The translations under genes and the position numbers were made by a program. Source: Odontocerum albicorne (taxonomy: Eukaryota > Arthropoda > Insecta > Trichoptera > Odontoceridae). Taken from it: 64,000 bases of DNA. The stretch is from the NCBI GenBank assembly GCA_949825065.1, contig OX463849.1, positions 2,666,001-2,730,000 of the forward strand, given 5' to 3'. How positions within the stretch are numbered: position 1 is the stretch's first letter; the number at the start of each line of letters is the position of its first letter. The notes beneath the pieces are model-generated. The model did not search any database. It was not told the origin of the DNA and was given only the letters and a program-made list of their open reading frames with translations. This document shows positions 1 to 11,103 of this stretch, one piece after another.

Positions 1-380
1 CTCGAGTCATTAAACGTCAGTCACCAGTTGAATATATGATATTTTCTAATCCTTTGTTAGATAAGGATGCTATCTGTGCGATAAATTGTGTATAACGAAC
101 GTTATTATGTTATTTACACATATAAAATATTGTTGGTTCACTAAGTTAAAAGAATGACATGATTTAATGATGTTTCTTAGAAAACTCGAAGAGGCAGTTA
201 GTTCCATCACAGGTCACATGATCGACGTGCAAGAGCAGCTCGAGATTGGCATTGGACAGTCGAGAAGAGTCCTGCCCTGTAAACGATGACGACATCTGCA
301 CCTCGACCGGCGACTGATGTGGAAAACCCATCTGAATACTATCACACAGAAGGGTCACAAGGGCATAGGGGCTATCAGTT
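1..380. other. unassigned sequence
   Basis: AT-rich start of the window with a slightly GC-richer patch near 190-320. A 75-codon open frame runs on the minus strand (164-391), but its translation shows no motif I recognise. I see no repeat ends or RNA gene. It may be part of the LINE that starts just downstream, or host intergenic DNA. Confidence 0.3.
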
Positions 381-1120
381 CGATATTTCATTGATGCAGC
401 TTCCTTTCACTTAAAAATAAGCTCCTCCTCTATAAAACCCTTATTCGTCCTATCTTGACCTATGCTGTACCCGTTTGGGGTAGTGTGAGCAACACAGATC
501 ACCTGAAACTCCAGAGAGTGCAGAAAAAGGCATTCAAGATATCTTTTAACACTCATCCCAGAACAAACCTTACCCGACTTCACACCGAACAGCAAGAAAA
601 AACCCTACAACACCAAATCCTCGCTTGGACCGTGAAGTTATATAAAAGTCAACAAATCACTGCAATCCCTTAGTCGCTGCCCTGGGGGTTTACGAGAGTA
701 AATCCGACCTACCCTTCCGTTATAAGCACAGGCTCCCGAAGCATTATCTGTTGCCTGACTAGTCCACCTACAGTATTAGCTGGGACGACCAAGGTCTGAG
801 TGAATGTGATGGAATACAAGTAGCCTGAACGAATGGACTTGTTCTTGCTAAATCATTAGTTGTAAGAATTGTTATCTAGTTATAAGTAGTATATATATAT
901 AGGTGTTATTTATTTCTAAGAAATCATATTATACAATACAATATTAAGATTGAAAAAAAATAAATAAAAATAAAATGACATGTAGGAAAATAAGATTAAG
1001 TAAGTGCATAAATTATAATATATAAATAAGATTAGTTAAGTAATAAATTTGTACATAGGTATAGCCTTGGTAAGTATTTGTACAACATATTACTTTGTTC
1101 AATAAAAAAAAAAGGAAAGA
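381..1120 (+). mobile_element. LINE-A 3' end, Jockey-like non-LTR retrotransposon fragment
   Basis: The 5'-truncated 3' end of a non-LTR retrotransposon. Around 410-670 the plus strand encodes the end of a reverse-transcriptase ORF: a frame reading LLLYKTLIRPILTYAVPVWG is followed by a LQRVQKKAFKI segment. This block lies downstream of the polymerase domain in Jockey-type elements. The frame is then lost (stop near 672). A 3' UTR follows, with conserved text such as GGTCTGAGTGAATGTGATGG (about 794), ending in an A-rich stretch near 1105-1128. The same 3' UTR recurs at 31272-31600, which proves it is a repeat. Polymerase and endonuclease domains are absent, so it cannot act by itself. Confidence 0.75.
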
Positions 1121-1869
1121 AAGAAAAAATGTTGAGTACGTTTTTATATTTTCTTTGTAATGTTTTTTTTAAGTTCTTTAAGGAATATTACGGTTCACAA
1201 GGTGTGTTTTAGATGTTAAAAGATAAATAATACTTGGTGTAAAATTGTAGATGTAAGATAATTAGGAAAAAAAAAGATTTTTAATAATTTTTTGAAACTA
1301 AATAAATCAACAAAACTCTTCAGCACAGTAGGTAAATATAACATATACATACAGTCAACGGGTTCGGTACATTACCAAGAAAAATTACATAGGAAATTGG
1401 TTACTCTCGAAAAAACTTAAACATCTTCGATATTATGTGATCCTAATACAATTATACAGCCAACAGCGCCATCGCGAGCGATGGATGGACAGACAGACAG
1501 AATGCCACTTTTGAAAGCACCCGTGGCTCCATCGGATGGCTCTTGCCCGTAAAATTGACGGTGGTGCCCCTTGTCGATGGAAAGTTTGCTGAAATAAATT
1601 AATTAAGTACTCATTTTTGGTGATTTGAAAATCATATAGGTAGGTAATATGAAAAAATAAGATATGAATAAAAATGGGATTAAGAAAAATATATTTTTGC
1701 AAAATAATATTTTCATCACTATTTCTTTGAGATACAATGTTATTATATTTTCACATTCTTTATGCAGATGTCTCGGGTTTGGTTTGTACTTGACAGAAGA
1801 ATAATAAAAGTTATGCGTACACTTTGAAAAAAAAACAACTGTTGCGTCACAATAATATCTGAAAGAAAG
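1121..1869. other. unassigned AT-rich sequence
   Basis: No coding or RNA feature seen. Around 1437-1565 lies a GC-richer segment with the wording TCCTAATACA, AACAGCGCCA and GTGGCTCC, which partly recurs at 4912-4990. These look like two old copies of an unnamed repeat. A short (CAGA)n run is at 1489-1500. Confidence 0.3.
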
Positions 1870-2115
1870 CGAAAGAATGAATACATCAGAACTTTAAATG
1901 TATGGATAAAACGGATGTTCTAAGTACGATGAAGAAAGGAATTTTACGATAGTTTGAACATACTGACAGAATGTGATTAAACGAATATATACAAGTCAGA
2001 GGTGCAAGGTGTGCGTGGAAGAGGTAGGATTGAGGGAAACATGACTGGATCGAGAGGATCAGATTTCGAAAGAAGGTAAGCGAGACGTATGAACAATGGA
2101 ATATTGTGCATGATA
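1870..2115 (+). mobile_element. LINE-F fragment (possible), degenerate
   Basis: Plus-strand text resembles the C-terminal tail of the LINE-F family seen at 42890: a glycine/arginine-rich patch, then words like GACTGGATCGAGAGGATC and a FRKK-like codon run. Frames are broken and similarity is weak, so this is tentative. Confidence 0.35.
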
Positions 2116-2160
2116 AAATGTGTGGCGGTCGTCGCACACTCAGTCGCACACTCGGAATAC

Positions 2161-2510
2161 TGTGGGCATCCATACACACGGTCAATGACCGATGAAGTGA
2201 CCTTTGCATTCCTCGACAAATATAAATAAACAAGTCCGAAGTTCACACGCCGGCCATTCAACCCATAGCCCGGAGCGGACCGCATTCCATACTAGAGCGA
2301 GAACGCACCACGCTGTCTCGCCAGTTCCGTATTTGAATGATACCTACATACAACATTAATCGTTTCGCTAATGCAGAAACGAGACGAAGGATATCTTGCT
2401 CGCATTCCCGCACACACGCGGAAATAGTATAAATACCTACGTTTACTAATAAAAACTCTTCTTCCGCATTGCGATCCAAAACGTGTTTTATTTATCAACA
2501 AATCATCATC
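2161..2510 (+). repeat. LTR-like segment, diverged relative of the solo LTRs at 10551 and 60620
   Basis: Shares GGTCAATGACCGATGA (2180-2195), a TATA-like AGTATAAATACCTA (about 2426) and a following A/T-rich polyadenylation-type region with the two clear solo LTRs, in the same order and at similar spacing. The ends are not clear, so the boundaries are approximate. It is best read as an older or related LTR from the same retrotransposon group. Confidence 0.4.
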
Positions 2511-2559
2511 ATCTCTTCCTTTAAGGACTAGCTCCTAAAAATGTATGAATGGCGAGGAG

Positions 2560-2660
2560 CCAAAAGTTGTGTGATCGGATAGAAATATTGGAGATCTGGT
2601 TTTTCTTCCTACCCTGCAAGGTGCACGGTGTGATGATATGTATGTATGTATGTCTTGGCT
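2560..2660 (+). mobile_element. LINE-F 3' tail
   Basis: Short stretch reading GGAGATCTGG, then a C/T-rich 'tcttcctaccctgc' block and GTGTGATGATATGTATGTATG. The same word order (C/T-rich block, roughly 25 bases, GTGATG, TATGTATG) ends LINE-F copies at 18780, 43205, 53660 and 60480. Only the 3' tail is present. Confidence 0.5.
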
Positions 2661-3817
2661 TTGCAATAACTTCAGGGTCTATTCTAAGTGTTGAATGTGT
2701 GGAAAATGATTCGTCTGGTTTAAAAAGCACAGTCACCGCGAGCTGCTCAAGAGCTGACATTAGTTCAATCGTGAGTTGACATAACTATGTTCACCGTACG
2801 ACAGGGCTTGTATACAAAAAAATGTTACAATTCGGATTGTTAGGTTGTGTGCATGCAGCTGTTTTGACCATTGGTTCGCACAATCAAGTTATCGCTATGA
2901 CCGCGGTCATGCTTTTAGTTAATACGTTTTGGAGTACTTCAAAATAAAATACTAGACTTTGAAGTTATAAATCGATCAATTATTGTTATTATAGTTTTAT
3001 TGTAAACATTATATTTCACAACGCTCAAACATGTATAGTATGATAATGCCTGGAAACCGGAAAAATACGCAATTGCTATTCATCAGTATCTCCCATGGCC
3101 TATATCGGTAAAGGCGGATATTGGTGGAGTTGAAATAACTATGTTAGTTAAAAGTATCATTTCTCAGATATATATTTTCCCACATCTATAGGTATACGTC
3201 CTTATTGTGTGTTAATTTCTTCGCAGTTTTTTTTGTTCACACGCACCGAGAAGAGTTATATTGACAACAGGATTGTACTACGTGGGTGGGTGGGTGATTG
3301 TATTATGCAATGTAGGTACTTTCCCCAGATGAAACGTATACTTAGTGTACTACTAACATCTTATTATTCCCTGATACTTAAATTTCATTTTTAAAGTGCT
3401 GCCTCATGTCAGCCAAGTAAAGAAGAATGGTAAGTGAAGTAAATAAGTGGCGAGTGAAATAAATTATGGGTATATTATTTATTATATCTTTGGGACGGGA
3501 TGGGTTGTTGGGTTGACATTTTCATCGGAGTTTTGAAATTTTTTGTTGTTGCACATATTCGTTCATTGAGAACTTGGATGGATGGATGCAGGAGAACTTG
3601 GATAACATGGACCAATAATAAAAAAAAAATGAATTGAAGTACTACATAATAAAAACATTAAGTGGAAAGAAAATTTTTGGTGCGATAGGTAATTATTTTC
3701 GAAACTGTCGTTGGGAAAATGGTTTTCTCGCCGGAAGAGCTAACCGTTATTCTTAATAAATAAATACACTATCCTTGTAACGGAGAAAATGTACAAATAC
3801 TGATAACAATTAAAAAC
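2661..3817. other. unassigned sequence
   Basis: AT-rich with short open frames only and no recognisable protein. A segment at 3030-3130 (AATGCCTGGAAACCGGAAAAATACG) looks non-coding. Nothing supportable beyond this. Confidence 0.3.
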
Positions 3818-4660
3818 ATTTGCAAAATCATCTCTTGTTCAACATTAATAAATGTGTCTGTGTATCTTATAGTCGATCGTTTTCACCAATCCACCATCAG
3901 TATACTATACAGGGAGTGGCACTAAACAGAGTTTCTGAATTCAAGGATTTGGGCGTAACCTTCGATGTCGGACTCACGTTCGTTAACCATGTCTCACGTT
4001 TGATATCGGACTGTTACAAACTACTCGGGTTTATAATGAGAATATCAAGAGAATTTAACAGCACCGATATCCTCCGAAACTTATATAATTATCTAATTAG
4101 AACCAAATTAGAATATGCATCTACGGTTTGGGCTCCTCATCAGCTCAAATATAAAAACAATATAGAACAAATACAAAAAAAAATCCTCCGATATCTATGG
4201 TACATTACTGTCTACGGCCGATTACTCAAAATATGCTCACCATGTCGAACTTCTCACGGTGTGTAACTATAGAAGCCTCGAAACAAGAAGGCAAGAATCC
4301 ATTGCGATATTCCTAATTAAAGGTTTTCCAAGGTTGCTTTAACTGTCTCGCGATTCTAGAAGCAATAAGTTTATATGTACCTAATAAATATAGCCGTGCA
4401 AGGAATCACCCTCTGTTCTACATACCAACTTACAGGACGAATATCATGGCTAAACACTCAGTCACGCGTGGTATAGAGATATTGAACCAACTGAATGACA
4501 CTGTCGATATACGAGTATTCTCGGTACCGTCTAGCAGTATGAGAAGAATCCTGGCTGATATTCTTCCTAACGAATAAGCTAACGCTAGAAGCAGACCCTC
4601 TTTGTGTAACAGGAGAAATCCGTGCAAAGTGGATAAAAAATAAAAATATATATCGTAAAT
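3818..4660 (+). mobile_element. LINE-B 3' end, reverse-transcriptase C-terminal fragment
   Basis: An open frame of 148 codons (3820-4266) encodes the region after the polymerase domain of a non-LTR retrotransposon: a thumb-like FKDLGVTFDVGLTF, then LIRTKLEYASTVWAPH and IEQIQKKILRYLW. The frame is lost at about 4266, but homologous text continues (NYRSLETRRQESIAIFLI in another frame, then HSVTRGIEILNQLND) to a stop near 4576. The same C-terminus is better preserved on the minus strand at 63540-64000 and decayed at 54150-54375. The clade is Jockey-superfamily-like. The 5' part is missing. Confidence 0.75.
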
Positions 4661-5860
4661 TATTAAAAAAAAAGGTTACTTACTATGCGATATAAATATT
4701 AAATATTACTGGTTCCATATCTGTTTTTTTTAAGACTCAGTTTGAAATTCGCGCTGAGATACTCGACTCGAATATTAAACGACACTGGTTAGTTTACCAT
4801 CTTGTTAGTTTTCAAGGAAATAAGCAAAATGATTTTCTTTTCAAGAGAATTTTAAGAATTTAGTCCATCTAATTCTAAATGCCTTTTGATTCCTTAATTT
4901 TATGTGCTCCTAATACATCCACGCTACTAACAGCGCCACTATCATTTTGATAAATAACTACAAAAACACCAGTGGCTCCCCCAGGGGAATGCAGCAAAGT
5001 CTGGTATTATTATTGTCTCGCTCAAATTTAATTGTTGTTACACATGTAAGAGTATTTATTTATCATATTTTCTATACATACATATAAATATGAGTCTTCA
5101 AAGCATATAATAATAATTATGCAGATAAAATAAATACACAGAAATTTCAAGAAGACTCACTAATTGACTCATGCACTCGAGTACTTTGTCAAAATATGTG
5201 TTAACTCTTCCTATTTATTTTCTCCTAATAGCTCAGCTTCTCGGCGGTAGTGCGCATTCTTTATGGCTGTGGCGCTACTAGTGGACTGACTTCGTTTCAA
5301 AATAATTAAAAAAATCTTATTAATATATTCCATAAAAAATTCTTACGGAGACAAAATATAAATTTTAATTTGTTTTCGAAAATGTCGCTATGTTCTTCAT
5401 CTTCTTGATTAATGAAAAAAGGATAGAACGCTTTGGGCAACACAAAAAATGTATATATATATCCTCTTCATTTTATTTGCTCCTGGTACAAAAAGATGTT
5501 GCTAGAAGCAATAAATAAACGGTGCGTTCGTTCGCCTAAGTAGGGTTGGTTTTGTTTAATAAATTATTTGATGTTTTTTTAAAAGCGCAATGCGATTTCC
5601 CCACACAACAAACAACGTACAATTAATTAATTAATTCCAATTATGCCGCATCGATCGATCATGTTTTCCTGATAACGTTTTCTTTTAGTTTGTATCGCTA
5701 ATCAAGCATTACTTTACTTACAACATACTTTCCTTCCTATTTATTTATTCAATGCAAATAAAAAAATACAATATGAATGAATGAATGAATTATATTAATT
5801 CAAGTTTTTCTATAATGTCCGCTTCCGAATCGAAATTTATTTCTTACATGTAGAAAGGTA
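4661..5860. other. unassigned AT-rich sequence with weak repeats
   Basis: No gene seen. The phrase TTTTATGTGCTCCTAATAC and relatives (4898, 5220, 5468) recur three times about 250-320 bases apart, and the first is also related to 1437. This suggests an old repeat broken into pieces. (GAATGAATGAAT) microsatellite at about 5775. Confidence 0.3.
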
Positions 5861-6045
5861 CGACCTCCGTGGCCTGGTGGTAAGACACTTGTCTGCCGAT
5901 CCGGAGGTTACGGGTTCGATCCCCGCTGGAACCCAATTTAAAAAAAAATAGGATTCCAGTCTGGTTAACACTTAGGGTCTATAAAAACAGCTTTCTGGTT
6001 GGTTGGAAGAGATTGCCACATGGCAATAAACTCACCAGGTTAAAA
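5861..6045 (+). mobile_element. tRNA-derived SINE, best-preserved copy
   Basis: The head resembles a tRNA with an internal RNA polymerase III promoter: an A box TGGCCTGGTGG (5870-5880) and a B box GGTTCGATCC (5913-5922) about 33 bases apart. The body then reads GGATTCCAGTCTGGTTAACA. The tail (about 5995-6045) reads GGTTGGTTGGAAGAGATTGC, then GGCAATAAACTCACCAGG. That tail matches the 3' end of LINE-G (for example 46502-46545), so the SINE probably borrows that LINE's enzyme. It is non-coding. Other copies or pieces are at 40746, 49795, 50635, 56393, 58583, 59395 and 60484. Confidence 0.75.
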
Positions 6046-6330
6046 AAATGGTAGGCAGGTTAAAAAAGCCCCGCTATAGAAATTAAGATTTTGAGACGAA
6101 GTTGTTTGTTCGGGTTTGGAATTGACCATACATACACTGTAGAATCAATTGGAAATGTCATGAAAAACATAAATAACGCTAAAAATGTTTTCTTATAGGT
6201 ATTTTGTGTTGTGTGTGTTGTAATTATATCTTCGTTGTACATATTACAACCTGGTGGGTTTAATACCACATGCTAATTATGAACTAGTCCAGCTGTCGGC
6301 AACCTACGGAAGGTTTTTGGTGGCACGACA
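6046..6330. other. unassigned; contains a short SINE/LINE-type tail
   Basis: Mostly unassigned. At 6245-6265 the minus strand reads as the CACCAGGTTGTAAT tail shared by the SINE and LINE-G, which suggests a truncated copy facing the other way. Confidence 0.3.
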
Positions 6331-6334
6331 TTAA

Positions 6335-6941
6335 CCTTTCCTTCCCTGTGTTGGGTATCTTCTACACGTTGCTTCTAATAACCATCAATATCTCTATAAA
6401 TATAATAAATACAAGGTTGAGATTTTAGGTATTCCTCCATAATATATTTACGCATTGATTTAAAAAATAATATTAATAATAATCAGAGTTTATCGACTAT
6501 ATCGTGGGTATTTTGTGAAGATCGGAAACAAATTCGCATTTAAACGCTGTGAGTGCCTCGACCTTGTGTCTTGACGATAGGTGAAGAGTATGCGGGAAGC
6601 GCGACACTATATTCGCGTCTCACTCTTGCATACTCCACTGAATTGCGAGGAGCTCAATTGTCTCAATCGTCGCAAGCGTAAGCCACGCCGGGGTAAGCCA
6701 CTATACCGCTCCGCGCCGCAGTTGCTTCTGGGCTTGCTAATAGATTAGACGTACGCCCGTTCCGTGAGCGTTGCCAGATGGTTTTTTAATGTTTTCAGCA
6801 AATAAATCTCAATTATAATTAATTAAGGGGATTATCTATGAATGTTCTTATTTTTCCGATTTAAAATCGCTAATTTTTTATCGCGTACTCACTACCCAAC
6901 ACCGGAGCATGCGTTTCAATTTTAGCACCTTAAGGGAAGGG
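6335..6941. mobile_element. TTAA-flanked MITE, copy 1 (piggyBac-type)
   Basis: A 607-bp non-coding element bounded by TTAA on both sides (6331-6334 and 6942-6945), the hallmark of piggyBac insertion. Its ends are imperfect inverted repeats: CCTTTCCTTCCCTGTG on the left against CCCTTCCCTTAAGG read inwards from the right. A second inverted pair, GTGTTGGGTA, lies further in. A second copy with the same ends is at 38635-39263. No transposase is encoded, so it is non-autonomous. Confidence 0.75.
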
Positions 6942-6945
6942 TTAA

Positions 6946-7264
6946 ATAATGACAATAATTAATTTAAAAAAATATTCTTATTATACTCGTAGTTACACTA
7001 GTCTGATTTCAATGGCGATAGCAGCGATTATTTCAATGGCGAATTTGTTTTTTTCAATATTATTAGACAGCTGTCACTTATTGATATGATTAAAATACAT
7101 AAAATAACAATGCTATATAATGTGTTTGTTAAGAAGAGGCGATTTTACCGTTGAACAGTATAAATAAATATCAAAGAATTTTAAAATTGAAAAAAAAAAA
7201 AACTGTTTTTTATTTACTTCCGTCAACATTGACGGATGATTATAATATAATATATTATAATGAT
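6946..7264. other. unassigned AT-rich sequence
   Basis: AT-rich, with the near-duplicate phrase ATTTCAATGGCGA at 7005 and 7031. No gene seen. Confidence 0.25.
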
Positions 7265-7990
7265 ATACTAAAAATGAATATTTCAAAAACCAAATATATG
7301 ATGAACGGCTTTGCTACCCCAAAACCAATAAACGTAGATGGAAAGCCGCTAGAATTTGTCCAGGAATATGTATGTGTATCTGGGCCAATTTATTTCCTTT
7401 GTAGGTGGCATATCAGAGGAAATAGCACGAAGGACAAAACTAGCGTGGAGCTCATTTGGACGTTTGAACAACATCTTCAAAAGTAATCTACCAATATCCT
7501 TGAAGCGAAGGGTTTACAACCAGTGTATTCTTCCAGTACTTACGTATGGCTGCGAGACATGGACACTCACAGTAAAGAACACACAAAAGCTCCAGACCGT
7601 ACAAAGGTGCATGGAGAGATGCATGTTGAGATATACTAAAAGAGACCGTAAACGAAACACCTGGATTCGCAATATAACAAAAGTAGAAGACGTTATAAAG
7701 GTGTGCAAAAGAATGCAGTGGCAATGGGCCGGACACGTAACCAGAATGTTAGACTCCCGATGGACATCCGAAATAATCCAATGGTACCCAAGAGACATAA
7801 AGAGGCCTAGAAGAAGACCGAAGGTACGCTGGATAGATGAAATCAGGAAGCATGGCAGCATCACATGGCATTAACGAGCAAAAAACCGAACTATTTGGAG
7901 TCAACTTGGGGAGACCTTCATCCAGCAGTGGTCCATCATTGTTAACCAGGGTCGATACCCTGGTTAACAATGATGATGATGATTATAATG
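7265..7990 (+). mobile_element. LINE-C 3' end, RTE-like reverse-transcriptase C-terminus
   Basis: C-terminal part of an endonuclease/reverse-transcriptase protein. The first piece (about 7274-7365) reads MNISKTKYMMNG and KPLEFVQEY. A small frame shift near 7370 joins it to a second frame (7356-7874) with YLGQFISFVGG, ARRTKLAWSSFGRL, LPVLTYGCETWTLT and WAGHVTRM, ending in RPKVRWIDEI. The order is usual for RTE-type LINE C-termini. The element ends in a (TGA)n-like tail at 7971-7985, also typical of RTE-type elements, right after a perfect hairpin (7934-7975). The 5' part with the polymerase active site is absent. Confidence 0.8.
7934..7975. repeat. perfect 19-bp-arm hairpin at the LINE-C 3' end
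   Basis: Two perfectly complementary 19-base arms (7934-7952 and 7957-7975) flank the 4-base loop CGAT. The hairpin sits directly before the TGATGATGAT tail of LINE-C. In RNA it would form a strong stem at the place where the element's enzyme must recognise its template. Confidence 0.85.
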
Positions 7991-8058
7991 AGTGTCATAT
8001 AATCCATTAAAATAAACGAGTTAAAATCATTTCAGATAAGTACATACGATAAGTACTA

Positions 8059-8969
8059 CTAGGTAAGTCCAGAAAGTAAGTGTACTGAATTTTTGTAGGT
8101 TACAATTTTTTTTATTTAAACAAAAAAATTACGTGGTTACCGTAATACATATGTAAGCTATTTTTCGACATAATCGCCATTCCTCTCAATGCAGGTGGTG
8201 AAGCGGGGTATCAACTTTTTGATGCCTTCCTCGAAGTAGGTTCCCGCCAACCACTCCGTCCACTTCTCCACCTCCTCCTTTACCTCCTCGTCGGTTGAAC
8301 ACCTTTTTCCACCCATGTGCACCTTCAGGGAGGTAAAGAGATAGTAATCTGAAGGTGCTAGGTCAGGGGAATGCGCGGGATGGTTCAGGACATCCCATTT
8401 AAACGAGGCGAGCAGTTCCTTCGTGGCGTTGGCCGTGTGTGGTCTGGCATTGTCATGCAGCAGGCAGACTCCCTTTGTCAGCATGCCTCTCCTCTTGTTC
8501 TCACGGTATCTTGCAGAGTTGATGGTCTCCCCTTGAGGCATATATTCAATTAAAATTATACCTTGACAGTCCCAAAACAATTTCGTCAATTTCGTCAGTC
8601 ACAATTGAAGGTCTTCCGCTCCTCTGATCATCATGCACAGACGTACGACCGTTTTTAAACTCGCGACACCACTTGTACACACTCGTACGATTCATAGCTT
8701 TATCACCATATGCAGTTTTCACCTCATTATAAACCTCAACCGGAGGTTTTCCCTTCCAAACGAGATAACGGATGACGCCCCGTATTTCGCACTAGGCGGG
8801 AGATTGGATTTACACTTTTCACGAAACGTGTTGTTGCGTCGACACTTCTCAACGTACTGACGTTGCGGAGGGGAAGGGTCAGGCTACACGGAAGTGTAGC
8901 CAACATGTTGAAAATAAAATCCATCCGGTCGTGAGAGCCTCAGTACACTTACTTTCTGGATACGCCTCG
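8059..8969 (-). mobile_element. mariner element with internal deletion
   Basis: A 911-bp mariner flanked by TA (8057-8058 and 8970-8971). Its inverted repeats share TCCAGAAAGTAAGTGTACTG (left 8068-8087, with the right-end copy near 8940-8960). The minus strand keeps the transposase N-terminal DNA-binding part (EVYNEVKTAYGDKAMNRTSV, then NGRTSVHDDQRSGRPS). It jumps near 8575-8600 into the C-terminal catalytic part. The segment with the first catalytic aspartate is gone. It is therefore non-autonomous, but its ends are intact. Confidence 0.85.
8158..8589 (-). pseudogene. mariner transposase, C-terminal catalytic fragment
   Basis: A 143-codon open frame covers the C-terminal half of a mariner transposase. 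It contains WDCQGIILIEYM, the second catalytic aspartate in LLHDNARPHTA, and the third in HSPDLAPSDYYLF. The spacing between those two aspartates is 34 residues, as in the D,D34D mariner group. It ends ERNGDYVEK. The first aspartate (usually in a DEKW/DETW motif) is missing because of the internal deletion, so it cannot be catalytic alone. Full-length proteins of this family are about 340 residues. Confidence 0.85.
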
Positions 8970-9039
8970 TATACAGAAGTTGGTAAATAATACACATACC
9001 ATAGGTACATACTCGCACCTTGCGTTGTAGGCAGAAAAA

Positions 9040-9345
9040 ATTTCGCCTTCACATTCATACTATACGAGTATATAACGTATCTCTCTTGTGGTGCATAATC
9101 TTCTATTATTTAAAATCGTACTTCTGACTTTACCTTCTTTTAACTTCTCGTCCACTTGACCCAGCCACGTTTTCCTCGGTCTTTATTTCCACGTAAACCG
9201 TGCACTTCTGAGTTTTATACTCACTTCGTCAATCTTTCGTCTTTCATTCTCTCCACATGTCTCACCCACCTTAATGCCCCTGTCATCATCCTACTGAAAA
9301 CGTCCATTTTATATCCATGGATACATTTCTGATTTCTTCATTCCG
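9040..9345 (-). mobile_element. LINE-F fragment, reverse strand
   Basis: Reverse-strand text matches the LINE-F C-terminal tail: 'cgtccacttgacccagccacgttttcctcgg' around 9152-9180 is the complement of the RPRKTWLGQVDE-type coding at 42990-43040. It is followed by a complement of a HMER-type segment near 9245. Frames are decayed. Confidence 0.55.
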
Positions 9346-9532
9346 CCTTCAATCATACAATGATTATATTTTTTAAATTATTGCCCACATATCGACTACA
9401 TAAATGAATCTTACTTGTTAAAAATATAATTTATGTATAATAATATTTCATTCAAATGAATGAAAAAAAATAGTCCATGAAAACGTTTTTTTTTATTAAA
9501 CTCAGCCTTATGAAACTGTAATAGTCGACATA

Positions 9533-10450
9533 CTACCTTGATCTAAAAGTTTTGGGACCGGCCACCGTGTGGCGCTGTCAGTCACCCGATTGGAATTCTT
9601 TTTTTTTTTGTTAGGTTACCACATCTATCATTGTCACTTCCCTTCAAATTTCAGCGTCATAACTTGACATTTGTAAAAGTTACGCTATACTGAGTACATC
9701 TACCTTTGTGCGTGTTTTCGATTTTTTACAAGTTTGAAAATGGCATCAGCTGTGTTTGCATTAAATTTTGTGTGAAAAACGGATTCAACGGTCCGCAAAC
9801 CTTAGAAATGTTGGAGAAGTGTTTTTCAGTGGCACGAACGCTTCAGAAGTGGTCGTGAGTCGGTCGAGGATGATGAACGCAGTGGCAGTCGAAAACCGAT
9901 GAAAACATCGATAAAATCAAAGAAATGTTGGCCGAAAACCGCAAATTGACCATCAGAGAGCTGGCAGAGGACTTGAACATCGCTTATGGATCCGCTCAAG
10001 ACATTTTGGTTAGTGATTTGGGCCTCAGACGTGTCGCTGCAAAACTGGTGCCGAAAGACATCAATTTCATGCAATAAAAGGACAGCGTTGAAATCGCGAA
10101 AGACATGATTTCCATGAGTTTTTGACCGAAAACAACACGAATACTATCCAGCAGCCTTCGAATTCACCTGATCTGACTCCCTGCGACGTTTTCCTGTTCA
10201 ACCGACTTAAAAAACCGCTTCGCGGAACGTGTTACAGAACCCGAGAGGATGTCATGAAAAAATTGAAGAAGGCTCTGATGGATATACCGAAAATTGAGTA
10301 CCAGCGGTGTTTCGAGGATTGGATCAAGCGCTGGCGTAAGTGCGTCGCAGTCGATGGGGAGTACTTTGAAGGGGACCATATCGATTTTGATGAATAAACT
10401 TGTATTTTCGATTTTATGTACAAAGTCCTAAAACTTTTTGATCAAGGTAG
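9533..10450 (+). mobile_element. mariner element of a second lineage, internally deleted and decayed
   Basis: A 918-bp element flanked by TA (9531-9532 and 10451-10452). Its inverted repeats start CTACCTTGATC and continue AAAAGTTTT at both ends. The plus strand keeps a broken N-terminal helix-turn-helix region (about 9810-9895; WHERFRSGRESVEDDERSG is readable) and a C-terminal open frame from 10122. The middle is deleted. The TIRs and protein differ from the 8059 element, so this is a separate mariner family. Confidence 0.85.
10122..10397 (+). pseudogene. mariner-like transposase, C-terminal fragment
   Basis: A 91-codon frame with NSPDLTPCDVFLFNRLKK, which is the third catalytic aspartate region of mariner transposases (S-P-D-L-x-P-x-D), followed by a typical C-terminal RWRKCVAVDGEYFEG. 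The upstream HDNA motif and first aspartate are missing. The start codon is arbitrary, because the frame simply opens after the deletion point. Confidence 0.8.
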
Positions 10451-10550
10451 TACACGTATTTGCCGAAATACTATCTCGAAATTATTGGATACTGTGAAAA
10501 CTTTATAAATTTTCTAAATGATTTAGGAATATAATAACAGATGATAGATG

Positions 10551-11003
10551 TGTAGGATACCTACGTCCCTAAATAAATAATTGTCAAACATAATTTGTTG
10601 TCAAAATAAATTGTCAAACATACAGGGTCAATGACCGATGAATCAACCTCTTGACATCTACAATTGTCACATGCCAGAAACGTCAACAATGTGGACTCGC
10701 AAATATTTCATGCGGCATTCCACGGTAGAGGGAGAGCGCATCGCTTTGTCTCGCCGTTTCGGCAAATAAATATCCTACCCTCTATACTGGGGCACGCGCC
10801 GGAGTGAGACAAAGTATATATCGCGGGCGCATTCACTCACAACTATAAAATACCTACTTGTAGACAAATAAAGATTATTATTAACTCGACCGTTCATTGA
10901 CTATTCACTTTCACTTTTATCCGCATTCCTGAGTTTTGTATTTATTTTCAATACAAGACATATCAAAATCATCACGACGTATCAAGTTAAGCATAACGCT
11001 AAA
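10551..11003 (+). repeat. solo LTR, copy 1
   Basis: A 453-bp segment that starts TGTAGGATACC and is flanked by the 4-bp duplication GATG (10547-10550 and 11004-11007). It carries a TATA-like ACTATAAAATACC (about 10844) followed by AATAAAG (about 10866), the promoter and polyadenylation layout of an LTR. A second copy with its own different 4-bp duplication is at 60620-61039. No internal retrotransposon coding region is attached, so it is a solo LTR left by recombination. The last bases (CTAAA) are not the usual CA. Confidence 0.75.
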
Positions 11004-11103
11004 GATGCAAACACATTTTTGTGTATTTGACAATAATTTATTTTGTTATTTTACTAATTATATTATTATATATTAATTCAAGGTACTTGTGTTTTACCTA
11101 GTA

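Noticed and set aside
5861..5935. tRNA gene
   Set aside because: A and B boxes are present, but the body and tail continue as a dispersed repeat with several copies in the window, so it is a SINE head and not a functional tRNA.
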